This document shows, one piece after another, positions 28,095 through 36,118 of a stretch of DNA of 64,000 nucleotides. Origin of the DNA: Tagaea sp. CACIAM 22H2 (GTDB lineage Bacteria; Pseudomonadota; Alphaproteobacteria; CACIAM-22H2); NCBI GenBank assembly GCA_014444615.1, contig PVXE01000003.1:19793-83792 (forward strand), given 5' to 3'. Position numbers and translations under genes: made by a program. The number at the start of each line of letters is the position of its first letter. The stretch's first letter is position 1. Under the pieces are notes generated by a model, which saw nothing but the letters and a program-made list of their open reading frames with translations, was not told the DNA's origin and made no database searches.

Positions 28095-28715
28095 ATGGAA
28101 CTCGAAAACTTTGGCTCTACCGCCTTCGTGACTATTCGCAAGGCCCGGTCGTTCAACGAGATCGAAGTCGCGAAGAAGTCGGCTGCTCGCGAACTTGGCG
28201 ATCAAATCAAGAAGGGCGTCGAGCAAGCCTTCGCGCGTCATGGCGTCATTCTCAAATCCGCGCCGGGTGCGACCTCCCGCACCGAACCGTTGCCCGTTCA
28301 GCGGATCGAGCGCGAACGCACCGCGTCGGATATTTACGTCGAGATCACCACGAAGGTTCAGGCGATGCGCAAGGACGGCGAAACGCTCACGATGGCCTGG
28401 GATCGCGCGATGAACGACCCCAAGGTCAACGAGTTGTACGTCGGCTATCTCGCCGCCCGTACCCGCGAAGGCGACAACGGCGGCGTGAGCAAGTCCCTGG
28501 CAATGGCGCGTGAACAAACGCGCGAACGTGCGAAGGCCGAACGCTTGAGCATCGAGCAAGAAATCGAGCGTCAGGCCGTCGAACTGCGCGCCCGCTATCC
28601 GATGATGACGATGGAAGCGGCGCGCTCGAAGATCATCGAGGCCGACAAAGCGCTCTATACCCAGTGGACCCTCGCTGCCATGCGCGAGAAAGACCCCGGT
28701 ATCCAGGGCGTTTAA
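28095..28715 (+). CDS. Hypothetical element protein
   Basis: The protein has 206 residues; no family was recognised. AAAGGA lies 8 bp before the ATG. It opens with a beta-like segment (FGSTAFVTIRKARSFNEIEVA), then is mostly helical and charged, with two long helices near residues 80-190 (EQTRERAKAERLSIEQEIERQ). It has no signal peptide or membrane helix. Codon use and position match the rest of the element operon. Confidence 0.55.
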   Translation: MELENFGSTAFVTIRKARSFNEIEVAKKSAARELGDQIKKGVEQAFARHGVILKSAPGATSRTEPLPVQRIERERTASDIYVEITTKVQAMRKDGETLTMAWDRAMNDPKVNELYVGYLAARTREGDNGGVSKSLAMAREQTRERAKAERLSIEQEIERQAVELRARYPMMTMEAARSKIIEADKALYTQWTLAAMREKDPGIQGV

Positions 28716-28781
28716 CGGCTCCTAGACGGCCGATTACGGCCCTTAACGGTCCCTGCGCGCACGGTCAAAACGGCACAAGCC

Positions 28782-29045
28782 ATGACGAAAGCGAAGAAAA
28801 CCAAGCCCCATACCCCCCAAATGCCCGCGCGCCGCGTCGGGCGGTTGGATACGCTTGGCGGGATCGTGACCGAGTTGGGCCGGGTCTATCGCGACTGCCG
28901 TAATGGCCGCACGTCGTCCGGTGACGGTGCGAAGCTGGCGTACATGCTGGGCACGTTGCGCGCGACAATCGAAACCGCCGATCTGGAAGGCCGCCTCGCC
29001 GCGCTTGAAGCCGAATTGCACGAGGGCAAGTCGAATGCCGATTAA
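28782..29045 (+). CDS. Small basic/helical hypothetical element protein
   Basis: The protein has 87 residues. A basic Lys/Pro-rich N-terminus (KAKKTKPHTPQMPARR) is followed by a predicted helix pair (KLAYMLGTLRATIETADLEGRLAALEAELHE). Proteins of this shape occur just upstream of phage terminase genes, but no terminase follows here. Its stop overlaps the next gene by 11 bp. Confidence 0.55.
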   Translation: MTKAKKTKPHTPQMPARRVGRLDTLGGIVTELGRVYRDCRNGRTSSGDGAKLAYMLGTLRATIETADLEGRLAALEAELHEGKSNAD

Positions 29046-29472
29046 TCGCGCGCGCATCGTGAAGATCGAAGCCAAGCTCCGCCGCGAAGTGGCGTTGCGC
29101 CGGAAGATGCTACCCTTCGAACGATTGGCGGCCGACGACACCGCGCACCCGGCGCATCGTGCGGCGGCGTGGCGCAAGATCGGCGATCTGTGGACGGAAG
29201 CAGCGCGCAGCAGCCGCGAGAACTCGGCAGCACGCGACGGCGCGTTTAGTCGCGCGCGCGCCGCGTATTCCAAAGCCGATAGCTTGGCGCCGGAACCCAG
29301 CGCCGTGTTGCGTCAACGCCTTGTCGAGATCATCGAAACTGGCGGCCCCGTCACCCCTATGCCGCCGCTGCATCCCGCTTTTCCGAGCAAACCGACGAAT
29401 GAGGAAACCTTGGGCCGCATCGTCGAGCGGTTGAGCGCGCTTCGCCGCGCGCATCTGTCGAACCTTAACTAG
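29035..29472 (+). CDS. Hypothetical helical element protein
   Basis: The protein has 145 residues. It starts at the ATG at 29035, overlapping the previous gene by 11 bp. It is Ala/Arg-rich and helical, with a possible TPR-like pair (HRAAAWRKIGDLWTEAARSSRENS and FSRARAAYSKADSLAPEP). A Pro-rich linker and a short C-terminal helix follow. No catalytic motif was seen. Function is unknown. Confidence 0.5.
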   Translation: MPINRARIVKIEAKLRREVALRRKMLPFERLAADDTAHPAHRAAAWRKIGDLWTEAARSSRENSAARDGAFSRARAAYSKADSLAPEPSAVLRQRLVEIIETGGPVTPMPPLHPAFPSKPTNEETLGRIVERLSALRRAHLSNLN

Positions 29473-29476
29473 ACCA

Positions 29477-29707
29477 ATGGCCGCCCCGGTCCCTGACGCT
29501 GCCCTGGCGGCCGATACGGCTTGGATTGCGCGAATGCTTGAAGCCGAGTGGGGGCATCATCCCGCCGGGGATCGCGCCAAGGTCATTGGGGCCATCCGCC
29601 GGGTCCGCGACGAACTCCGGCGCCGGGCAGCCAGTCCTACACCTGCCAAACCGGCCCGCGCCGACTCTGCGGCGGCCACTGGCCCATTCCAGGGCGTCGG
29701 GCGCTAG
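29477..29707 (+). CDS. Small hypothetical element protein
   Basis: The protein has 76 residues and starts 4 bp after the previous stop. A helical region (DTAWIARMLEAEWGHHPAGDR and IGAIRRVRDELRRR) is followed by a Pro/Ala-rich tail. It is the last gene of the rightward operon. No family was recognised. Confidence 0.4.
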   Translation: MAAPVPDAALAADTAWIARMLEAEWGHHPAGDRAKVIGAIRRVRDELRRRAASPTPAKPARADSAAATGPFQGVGR

Positions 29708-29771
29708 GGATGTGGCCCGGACGGCGCCTTGCCCTTCCTAGCGAGTTCTAGGCCGGTTTAGACTCCGGCCC

Positions 29772-29987
29772 ATGATCCGGTTCGTCGCCTTCGCATTGGT
29801 CGCGCTAATCGCCATACCGACGCTCGCAGCCGATCCGCCGCCGCCGGTTTGGGCCGGTGATGCACCGGCCGAATGTCGTCAGACTTGGGAACACCTAGCC
29901 GAGTGCTTCGATAAGCGAAGCGGTCGGAAGGTCGCGGCATGCCGGTACGATCACGTCGCGGGCAGGTGGACCTGCACACGCATTTGA
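29772..29987 (+). CDS. Small exported protein of the element
   Basis: The protein has 71 residues. A clear signal peptide (MIRFVAFALVALIAIPTLAA) is followed by a short mature part of about 50 residues with four Cys residues, probably two disulfides, and a high content of charged and aromatic residues. It is likely a periplasmic or secreted small protein. It is the only exported product seen in the element; function is unknown. Confidence 0.55.
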   Translation: MIRFVAFALVALIAIPTLAADPPPPVWAGDAPAECRQTWEHLAECFDKRSGRKVAACRYDHVAGRWTCTRI

Positions 29988-30018
29988 ATAGGAATACTAA
30001 AATTTACTTCGCTTGAAT

Positions 30019-30600
30019 TTACTTCTTCTTACCGCCGGTTTTTGCGGGAGAAGTCGGGCGCTCAGGCTTGTTGGCGTTTCCATGCAATCTGCCTCGAATG
30101 AATAGCCCGCATGCGCCAACAAACGTTGCGCCTACCATCACACTAGCAACCCAAGGCTGTCCAATATACGAGCAATACAATGCGCCAGCGCAGAGCATTA
30201 CAGCAACGATCAGTCCAAAAAATTGCCCTCTTTTAGTGTCCGCGACTTGCGCGTCCAAGGCACGATTTTCCCAAGATTGACGATGATCTTGTTCTTTTTC
30301 CGCCATCACTAAAATGCGCTGCGCGGCGTCAGGCAAAACTGCGTTGTACTTAGCAAAATGATCCGGATGCGGCAGGGGACCGCTATATTGAGCAACGGTG
30401 CTTCTTACAGCACTGATAACAATCTTTGCCTTTTCAGGCGGCAGCGACGGCGGAAGGGCCTGAAGTATTTCCGCTTCAAGCGTCGGAATAGAAGCGGGCT
30501 CAAGTGCGCCGCTCGCCGAAATATTACCATTCGGTTTCGCAGCTAAGTCCTGCCCGCCTGTAGAGCCCACGGACTTCTTACCGCGCTTCGGCTTCTTCAT
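30019..30600 (-). CDS. DUF2335-family membrane protein
   Basis: The protein has 193 residues. A Lys/Gly/Ser-rich N-terminus is followed by a helical segment with the DUF2335-like pattern LPDAAQRILVMAEKEQDHRQSWENRAL. Two transmembrane helices are close together (about residues 130-148 and 153-172), with a basic C-terminus. The ATG at 30598-30600 was preferred over upstream starts that would overlap the partner gene heavily. It overlaps the preceding small membrane gene by 23 bp. The family has no firm function. It is on the opposite strand to the element's core genes and so may be cargo. Confidence 0.7.
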   Translation of the reverse strand: MKKPKRGKKSVGSTGGQDLAAKPNGNISASGALEPASIPTLEAEILQALPPSLPPEKAKIVISAVRSTVAQYSGPLPHPDHFAKYNAVLPDAAQRILVMAEKEQDHRQSWENRALDAQVADTKRGQFFGLIVAVMLCAGALYCSYIGQPWVASVMVGATFVGACGLFIRGRLHGNANKPERPTSPAKTGGKKK

Positions 30601-30793
30601 CGACTTTACGCATTGCACTACGCAAATCGTTTCCGATTGCGCGCCAGTCACCACGGAGACCGTCACCACGATACTTGGCAAAAGAATAGTGATTGCTGGC
30701 ACTATGAGAAATCGCCAGCGTGCTTAAGGTCAGAAAGAAGCTTGACCAAAAAGCCTTCTTAGAGAGCAACGCAATATCCTCATGAGATGGCAT
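30578..30793 (-). CDS. Small single-helix membrane protein, partner of the DUF2335 gene
   Basis: The protein has 71 residues. There is one predicted membrane segment (SSFFLTLSTLAIS region), then a charged C-terminus. The ATG at 30793 has GGGAGA 8 bp upstream, better than the ATG six codons earlier. It overlaps the DUF2335 start by 23 bp, so the two are probably translated together. Unrecognised. Confidence 0.5.
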   Translation of the reverse strand: MPSHEDIALLSKKAFWSSFFLTLSTLAISHSASNHYSFAKYRGDGLRGDWRAIGNDLRSAMRKVDEEAEAR

Positions 30794-31252
30794 GGCACTT
30801 CTCCCAATCATTTAGACAGTTAGGGTGCCAATTAAAGTCCGCAAGCCAATACATTTCAGTGTATCGGCTTGATTCTGCGGGATGGTGCTCACGCGCCGGA
30901 ACCTGTGTCAACTGCTCCAATCTTCTTTAGGACTGCGCGAAGCGACAAGGCCAGTTTTGTGAATATGTGAAACCGGCAAGCGTAGTGTCCTATGTGGTTC
31001 TCTCAAGATTTGCGGTCCGCAAAAAAGAAAAATTTTTCTATATCAAAGGCTTAGATGCGAATTGCACAAGAGGCCTTCACGTCTGAAAGACTTAGGTTTC
31101 AAAGAACTTGACCCAACGAATGGCAGGGTTGCGCACCGTCTCCGATTGTAGCCTTGCATCGCATGCGAAATTGTGGATTAGATTGTGGATCATATGTTTT
31201 GTGATTTTTTAACATATTGATAAACAATACATAATTCCAGAAATAAGGCGGA
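30794..31252. other. Non-coding right end of the element
   Basis: This stretch of about 460 bp has no convincing gene and is visibly AT-richer than the chromosome. It must hold the promoter of the leftward membrane-protein pair. Near its right end lie the arm-type repeats (31173-31191), and an 8-bp inverted repeat (GGCGGACA/TGTCCGCC, 31247-31265) straddles the attR boundary. Confidence 0.6.
31173..31191 (+). repeat. Putative integrase arm-type sites, right end
   Basis: GTGGATT (31173-31179) and GTGGATC (31185-31191) are spaced 12 bp apart, in the same orientation as the left-end pair, and lie 62 bp inside the attR core. Conservation at both ends of the element supports integrase binding. Confidence 0.55.
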
Positions 31253-31268
31253 CACCCTGTCCGCCACT
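31253..31268 (+). repeat. attR core (16-bp direct repeat, copy 2)
   Basis: CACCCTGTCCGCCACT is identical to the tRNA-Ser 3'-end copy at 23926. Its left half is part of a perfect 8-bp inverted repeat with 3-bp centre. It marks the right boundary of the integrated element. Confidence 0.9.
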
Positions 31269-31432
31269 ACGCCCGAGCATCCCAAAAGGGATTCTCGGGC
31301 GTCGTGCTTTCTGGGGACAGATAGATTTTTTCATCGACAAACAACTGCGGCACGTCCAGCAGAGAACGACTTCGATCTCGCGTCGCGGCCCCAAATCGAT
31401 ATTGCGTAAGCAGGATCGCAGCGGGTGCAAAT

Positions 31433-32224
31433 TCATTTCGCCGATATGGCATTCAGCGCCTTCAACGTCGCAACCATCTTGTCGGCTGCCTCTACATCTT
31501 CAGCGAACTTCTCAGGAAAACCCGCATCAGCTGCAAGAATATCGCAGCCGTTCACAATGTTTTGCCAATCGAGCGCCGCCGTCGCAAGTGCATCAATCGC
31601 TTTGATAAGTTCTTTTCGCACTAAATGCTCGTCGCGAGGGATTTTGGAACCGATGACGGTCCTGAGTCTGTTACGCGCGAAAGCTAAGCATGTCTCAAGA
31701 TCGTAAAGTTCGACGCTTTCGTAAGGCAATTCAGTCGCAATCATCGTCTGGACCGCATCGGGGATGGGCGCGAACGTGAAATTGATCGTGCTTTGATCGA
31801 TCTGTGTAGCCTTCGTAAGGAAAACCTCTATTTCGAGATCGTTTGCTAACTCCAGCGCTTCGACCAATCCTTTGAGACCCAAGTACCTATCCTGCACAAC
31901 GTTATAAAAGGCTGATGCCAAAGCGGAGCGCTGCCTTCTTTTCGTACGCTCGGCTGAAGTTATCTGCCAGCGGGCAACGAGAAACGCGCCAAACACACCA
32001 ATAGCACTACCAATAATACTCGCGATTGCTTCTTTCCAATTACCTTCGCGAAAAAATTTTGCGGCTTCCACGAGGAGCTCGGCGGTGCCCTGTCGCGCGT
32101 CTAGATACATCGCCCAGATTAAAATTCCTAAGGTGATGCAGAAATATATAAATAGATCGAGCCGCCAGCGCGGACGTAACTCAAAAAAGGAACGAATGAC
32201 CGATCGGCGCGATTTTCTTGCCAT
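31433..32224 (-). CDS. Hypothetical two-helix membrane protein
   Basis: The protein has 263 residues. A basic N-terminus precedes two membrane helices (about residues 19-36, LDLFIYFCITLGILIWAM, and 57-78, IASIIGSAIGVFGAFLVA). The rest is a mostly helical cytosolic domain of about 180 residues ending LVATLKALNAISAK-like. Start at 32224 was chosen because the upstream extension looks non-native. AT-rich codon use differs from the chromosome. It lies just outside attR and beside the 459-residue protein, on the same strand. No family was recognised. Confidence 0.55.
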   Translation of the reverse strand: MARKSRRSVIRSFFELRPRWRLDLFIYFCITLGILIWAMYLDARQGTAELLVEAAKFFREGNWKEAIASIIGSAIGVFGAFLVARWQITSAERTKRRQRSALASAFYNVVQDRYLGLKGLVEALELANDLEIEVFLTKATQIDQSTINFTFAPIPDAVQTMIATELPYESVELYDLETCLAFARNRLRTVIGSKIPRDEHLVRKELIKAIDALATAALDWQNIVNGCDILAADAGFPEKFAEDVEAADKMVATLKALNAISAK

Positions 32225-32497
32225 ACCGCCGAGCCTAGGATCAGTATAAATATTCGACAAGTGCCAGTTTTGTCGTTTGCTGCGGCCGCGTTTCGAGCAA
32301 TGATCATCGCCGCGCACCTCGCCGAAGTGGGGCCGATGCTGCCGGTAGCATCCGAGGCATTCGATGCAGGAACAGCGATCATGCACCGCCAAGTCGCGGA
32401 CTCTTCCGGCACGTACTTCGACGTTCTCGCGGGCTAGCTGTACCTACGCGTAGTAATCGCGCCACACTAATCTGCCACCACGCCTGCTAGCTAGCGT

Positions 32498-33877
32498 TTA
32501 CAGCTTCGCGGGGCGACTATGCTCACTTTCCTTGAACTCCATGTATTTCGGCGTCTTCGAAATTCCGGGGTAGTTTGCCTTTGAATGCTTTCGAATTGAG
32601 GAGCAAAGCTTTTCATGCAAGCTTCCAAGGCGCTCTACATTCAGCATGTCCTGAGCGATATTCCGGAAAACACGGGCAAATGGTTCGTTTTTATAAAATC
32701 GAAAAAGTTGATCGAGCTTCGTGCTGAAACCCAGCGTTGGCCCTGTCAATCCAACAGACAATGAAAACGACAATCCATTTTCGGTTGATACCGCATACTT
32801 TTTCAAGAGTTTGGCGCACGACTGATCTAGGTAATTCAGGATACGGTTGATTTCCTGCACTCGATCCGCTGCAGCTAAGTGACCGAGATTGTTGAAGATC
32901 GTTCGGCAATCCTGAAATTCGCTCGCTTTTCGCATCGAAAGCGCAAGATCAATGCACTGCTTTGGATTATCTGTTTTCGATATCAAATAGGCAGTGAAAA
33001 AGGGTAAGCGCATAGCAAATCTTGCCCGTCCAGTTGGCTCAAGTATGGACGATAGGGCCTGCTGCGACTTGGCCTTCAGCGCCTCCAGCAAGCCGGTCAG
33101 TTGCGAGGGATGATCGATCCGACAACAACTCTCACAGAAAGCGTCACGAAGCGGTGCCAAATAAGCATCCGCTCCTTCCTTGTGCGCAACTGCATTGTAA
33201 AAATACGACCGCTCGGCAGCCCAACCATATCCGAACAGAAGGCGTGCTAACGCGCTTTTTGCATCTTCGCGCTTATATTGAGGGTTATTTGAGGCAAGTG
33301 CATGAACAAACTCTTTGACGTCCTTAATGTCGGGGCGTCCTGCGATGTTCAACGCCGGTCGATGATTTGTTTCCGCTGCAACGACTTCACGATCAACACC
33401 CTCATTGCGGAACATACTGTCTATTGATGTTTCGTAGCTTGCGTACTTCGGATTTTCGACCAAGTAGGAAAGGGTTAAATATTCGCTTGAAACCCAAACG
33501 TCCCATCTCAACTGAGGATTGATTCGAAGGGCTTCAAAAAATCTCACTACGTCACCTGCTGGCTTGGAACCCTCGAATGAAAAAGTCATGCTACGTGCAA
33601 ATTGTGCCGCATCAGTCGCAAGCGACGAATACGCAGCTTGGTCTATCTTGATAAACCCAATTAAATCAAAGTTCTTAAGCCTGCCCGCACGAAACTCATC
33701 CTTGTAGTCATCGACGCCGAGTAACTTGTCGCTAAATAAAATTGCAGTTACAAGTTTCTCAAGACAGAGAATATCGTTGTCGACATAGTTCAAATTCATT
33801 ATCTGGCTAACCCCGGTGATGCGCTCAACACCACTAAGTGTCGCGTTATCTACAAGAACTAGTCGATTAGTCGTCAT
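32498..33877 (-). CDS. Large hypothetical protein of the accessory block
   Basis: The protein has 459 residues and was not recognised. It begins with a hydrophobic strand and an Asp (RLVLVDNATLSGVERITG), reminiscent of nucleotide-binding or PIN-like openings, but the rest does not confirm a nuclease. It is soluble and helical in the middle, with five Cys. Codon use is AT-rich compared with neighbours. It is about 270 bp upstream of the membrane-protein gene on the same strand. Such pairs are common in accessory or defence-type loci, but nothing here proves that role. Confidence 0.6.
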   Translation of the reverse strand: MTTNRLVLVDNATLSGVERITGVSQIMNLNYVDNDILCLEKLVTAILFSDKLLGVDDYKDEFRAGRLKNFDLIGFIKIDQAAYSSLATDAAQFARSMTFSFEGSKPAGDVVRFFEALRINPQLRWDVWVSSEYLTLSYLVENPKYASYETSIDSMFRNEGVDREVVAAETNHRPALNIAGRPDIKDVKEFVHALASNNPQYKREDAKSALARLLFGYGWAAERSYFYNAVAHKEGADAYLAPLRDAFCESCCRIDHPSQLTGLLEALKAKSQQALSSILEPTGRARFAMRLPFFTAYLISKTDNPKQCIDLALSMRKASEFQDCRTIFNNLGHLAAADRVQEINRILNYLDQSCAKLLKKYAVSTENGLSFSLSVGLTGPTLGFSTKLDQLFRFYKNEPFARVFRNIAQDMLNVERLGSLHEKLCSSIRKHSKANYPGISKTPKYMEFKESEHSRPAKL

Positions 33878-34010
33878 GCGATACCCTAGCTAAAATAATT
33901 AAAGGTCGAAGCATTTTACGCCAAGATCGGCCCAAACTGGACGCCGGAATTCAACCTAGCCGGCAAAAATCGCTTGCGCTACTATTGACGGGAAGCGAGA
34001 GGGCACCGCC

Positions 34011-34340
34011 ATGATTGTTGTAAATCAGCAGTGGGGAGTTACTGAGGCTGGGATTGAGGCCATAGAAGGGGGCCCAGCACCGGAAGGTATTACCAGCAGA
34101 TATTTGGTTGATGCGAAGCGGCTCTTAGAAATCACTAAGCGCCCAAACGGCACGTTTTACGATTGGCCCGTGCATATGGCAGAAAAGACATGGGTTGATC
34201 CAAAGGCATTTTGTGAGGCGTTTGAACGAGCGCTGAAGTATCATTTGGAAGATTGGCAGTCACAAGTTAACCAACAGATGCTGCATGACAGCTGCATCGA
34301 AGCTCAACGAATCGCAAAAGCAAGACATCAAAGAAGGTGA
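34011..34340 (+). CDS. Small hypothetical protein of the accessory block
   Basis: The protein has 109 residues. The opening MIVVNQQWGVTEAGIEAI is followed by a helix-rich end with FCEAFERALKYHLEDW. It is divergent from the 459-residue gene, with 133 bp between. No family was recognised; base composition is atypical for the chromosome. Confidence 0.5.
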   Translation: MIVVNQQWGVTEAGIEAIEGGPAPEGITSRYLVDAKRLLEITKRPNGTFYDWPVHMAEKTWVDPKAFCEAFERALKYHLEDWQSQVNQQMLHDSCIEAQRIAKARHQRR

Positions 34341-34729
34341 TTTGTTTCAAAGTTCAATAGTTGGACAATTTTCGGTTGCCATCGCCTCGCGCTCTTCGGA
34401 GAGATCCCACGGCTCAATTACGCGCTCGCGCGCGCTTGGTCTCGCAAAGTTAAAACTCCATAACGGGCGCGAGTACTGCGCACGAAATGCGCTTCCGGTG
34501 GGGCCATGCCGGACCACAGCAAGTCACAAGCGAACAAAGCAGCGCACTCGGTCATGCAAAGCGCATCATCCGAGCCAATACGCGAAGCGTCCTTGGCTCC
34601 CAAAGCGCATCCGCCTTTTGCCCTGCGACCTCCCACCGAGCGACTGGCTTATCGAACGTGCGCAGCCACATCCCTGGCGCGGGCGTCGGCGTGTCGTCGT
34701 TCGGCCGCCAAAGGTGCCGTGACGCCGCC
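34341..34729. other. Intergenic stretch at the accessory/chromosome junction
   Basis: No credible gene, tRNA or att repeat was found in these 389 bp. Composition shifts from AT-richer to the chromosomal GC-rich type along it, so it probably contains the right boundary of the accessory block. Frames that stay open here overlap the next gene in antisense. Confidence 0.5.
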
Positions 34730-36031
34730 CTACGCCGCCGTCACGCGCCAGATGACGTTGCCGACGTCGTCGGCCATCAGCAGCGAATTGTCGGGGCCGA
34801 GCGTCACGCCGACCGGGCGGCCATAGGACACGCTTTCGTCGGGTGCGAGGAAGCCCCACAGAATGTCGCGCGACGGGCCCGAGGGCTTGCCGTTTTCGAA
34901 CGGCACGAACACGACCTTGTAGCCGCTGAGCTTGCTGCGGTTCCACGAGCCGTGCTGGCCGATCACCATGCCGTCGGGGAAGCCCGGCAGCGTGCCCGCC
35001 GGCATCCAGCACAGGCCGAGCGAGGCGGTATGCCCGCCCAACGCGAAATCCGGCGTGATCGAACGCGCGACCAATTCGGGATTCTGCGGCACGCGATCGT
35101 CGACGATGCGATCCCAATAGCTGTAGGGCCAGCCATAGAACCCGCCATCGACCACCGAGGTCAGATAATCGGGCGGCGTTTCGTCGCCCAACCCGTCGCG
35201 CTCGTTGACCACGGTCCACAATTTGCCGGTCGTCGGCTCCCACGCCATGCCCACGGCATTGCGCAAGCCGCCGGCGAAAATGCGGCTGCTACCGCTCGCG
35301 ATGTCGATCACATGGATCGCGGCGCGGCCTTCTTCGGCTTCCATGCCGTCGTCGGCGATATTGGTGAGCGAGCCCACGCCCGCATAAAGCTTCGTGCCGT
35401 CTTGGCTGACGAGCAGGCTGCGCGTCCAATGCCCGCCGGGCTTGAACGTGGTCACGCGCTTGCCGGGCGCATCGATGCGCGTCGCGTCTTTCGCATAGGG
35501 GAACGCCATCACGCCATCGGTGTTGCCGACGTAAAACGTGTCGCCGACCAGCGCCATGCCGAAAGGCTGGTTCAAGCCTTCCATGAACGGCGCCTGGATT
35601 TCGGCGACACCGTCGCCATCGGCGTCGCGCAAACGCGTGATGCGGTTGGCGCTGGGCACGATGGCGCCGGCACGCTCCATCGTGGCGCGCGTGGCGAGGC
35701 CGAAAATGGTTTTCACCGGTCCCGGCACGCTGCTCGATTCCGCGATCAGCACGTCGCCGTTCGGCAGACAATAGATCCAGCGCGGATGATCGAGGTTGCG
35801 CGCGAAGGCGTTCACCTTCAAACCCGGCGCGGCCATCGGCACTTGCCCCGGCGCCCAGCCTTGCGCGGTCGGCATCTTCAAGGTCGGTACCGCACCTTGC
35901 GGCTTGGCCGCAGGGATTGCGGGCGCACTGCCCCAAGCCGGAGTCGGATCGCCGTCGCGCATCCGCCGCAGCGCCACCGCACCGCCGCCGACCAACGCGA
36001 CCACATTCGCGAACATCCTGGAAAAGCTCAT
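34730..36031 (-). CDS. PQQ-type glucose/sorbosone dehydrogenase-like protein
   Basis: The protein has 433 residues. A short hydrophobic N-terminus (about residues 7-20) may anchor or export it. The six-bladed propeller fold is indicated by HPRWIYCLPNGDVLIAES, NRITRLRDADGDGVAE, LNQPFGMALVGDTFYVGN, RNAVGMAWEPTTGKLW, GHTASLGLCW and GQHGSWNRSKLSGYKV, as in sorbosone dehydrogenase family proteins. The substrate is unknown, and no PQQ synthesis genes lie in the window. It is divergent from an ABC transporter operon, with 87 bp between them. Confidence 0.85.
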   Translation of the reverse strand: MSFSRMFANVVALVGGGAVALRRMRDGDPTPAWGSAPAIPAAKPQGAVPTLKMPTAQGWAPGQVPMAAPGLKVNAFARNLDHPRWIYCLPNGDVLIAESSSVPGPVKTIFGLATRATMERAGAIVPSANRITRLRDADGDGVAEIQAPFMEGLNQPFGMALVGDTFYVGNTDGVMAFPYAKDATRIDAPGKRVTTFKPGGHWTRSLLVSQDGTKLYAGVGSLTNIADDGMEAEEGRAAIHVIDIASGSSRIFAGGLRNAVGMAWEPTTGKLWTVVNERDGLGDETPPDYLTSVVDGGFYGWPYSYWDRIVDDRVPQNPELVARSITPDFALGGHTASLGLCWMPAGTLPGFPDGMVIGQHGSWNRSKLSGYKVVFVPFENGKPSGPSRDILWGFLAPDESVSYGRPVGVTLGPDNSLLMADDVGNVIWRVTAA

Positions 36032-36118
36032 CGACGCCCTCTCCCGACTCGTAGCCCCGCTGGCAATGGCGGGAACGGGTTGGTACCATTGATACGATCT
36101 TTCTGGAATAGCGACCGC

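Larger units (their letters stand above)
23926..31268 (+). mobile_element. Integrative element of about 7.3 kb in tRNA-Ser(CGA)
   Basis: The ends are set by a 16-bp direct repeat, CACCCTGTCCGCCACT, at 23926-23941 (tRNA 3' end) and 31253-31268. The first gene inside is a tyrosine integrase facing inward, followed by an AlpA-like regulator, a winged-helix replication-type protein, seven small unrecognised genes on the same strand, and two membrane-protein genes on the other strand. No capsid, portal, terminase, relaxase or conjugation gene was recognised. This suggests a P4-like satellite or a mobilisable genomic island that depends on a helper. Paired arm-type repeats occur inside both ends. 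Confidence 0.88.

Noticed and set aside
31247..31265. Inverted repeat at attR as a terminator
   Set aside because: There is no T-run, and half of it is the att core; more likely a recombinase site feature.
34285..34722. A 145-codon frame between accessory block and chromosomal genes
   Set aside because: It overlaps the preceding gene and lacks any protein-like pattern; composition changes across it.
31269..34729. A second att repeat that would make a tandem element
   Set aside because: No further copy of the 16-bp core or its central part was found up to 34729.
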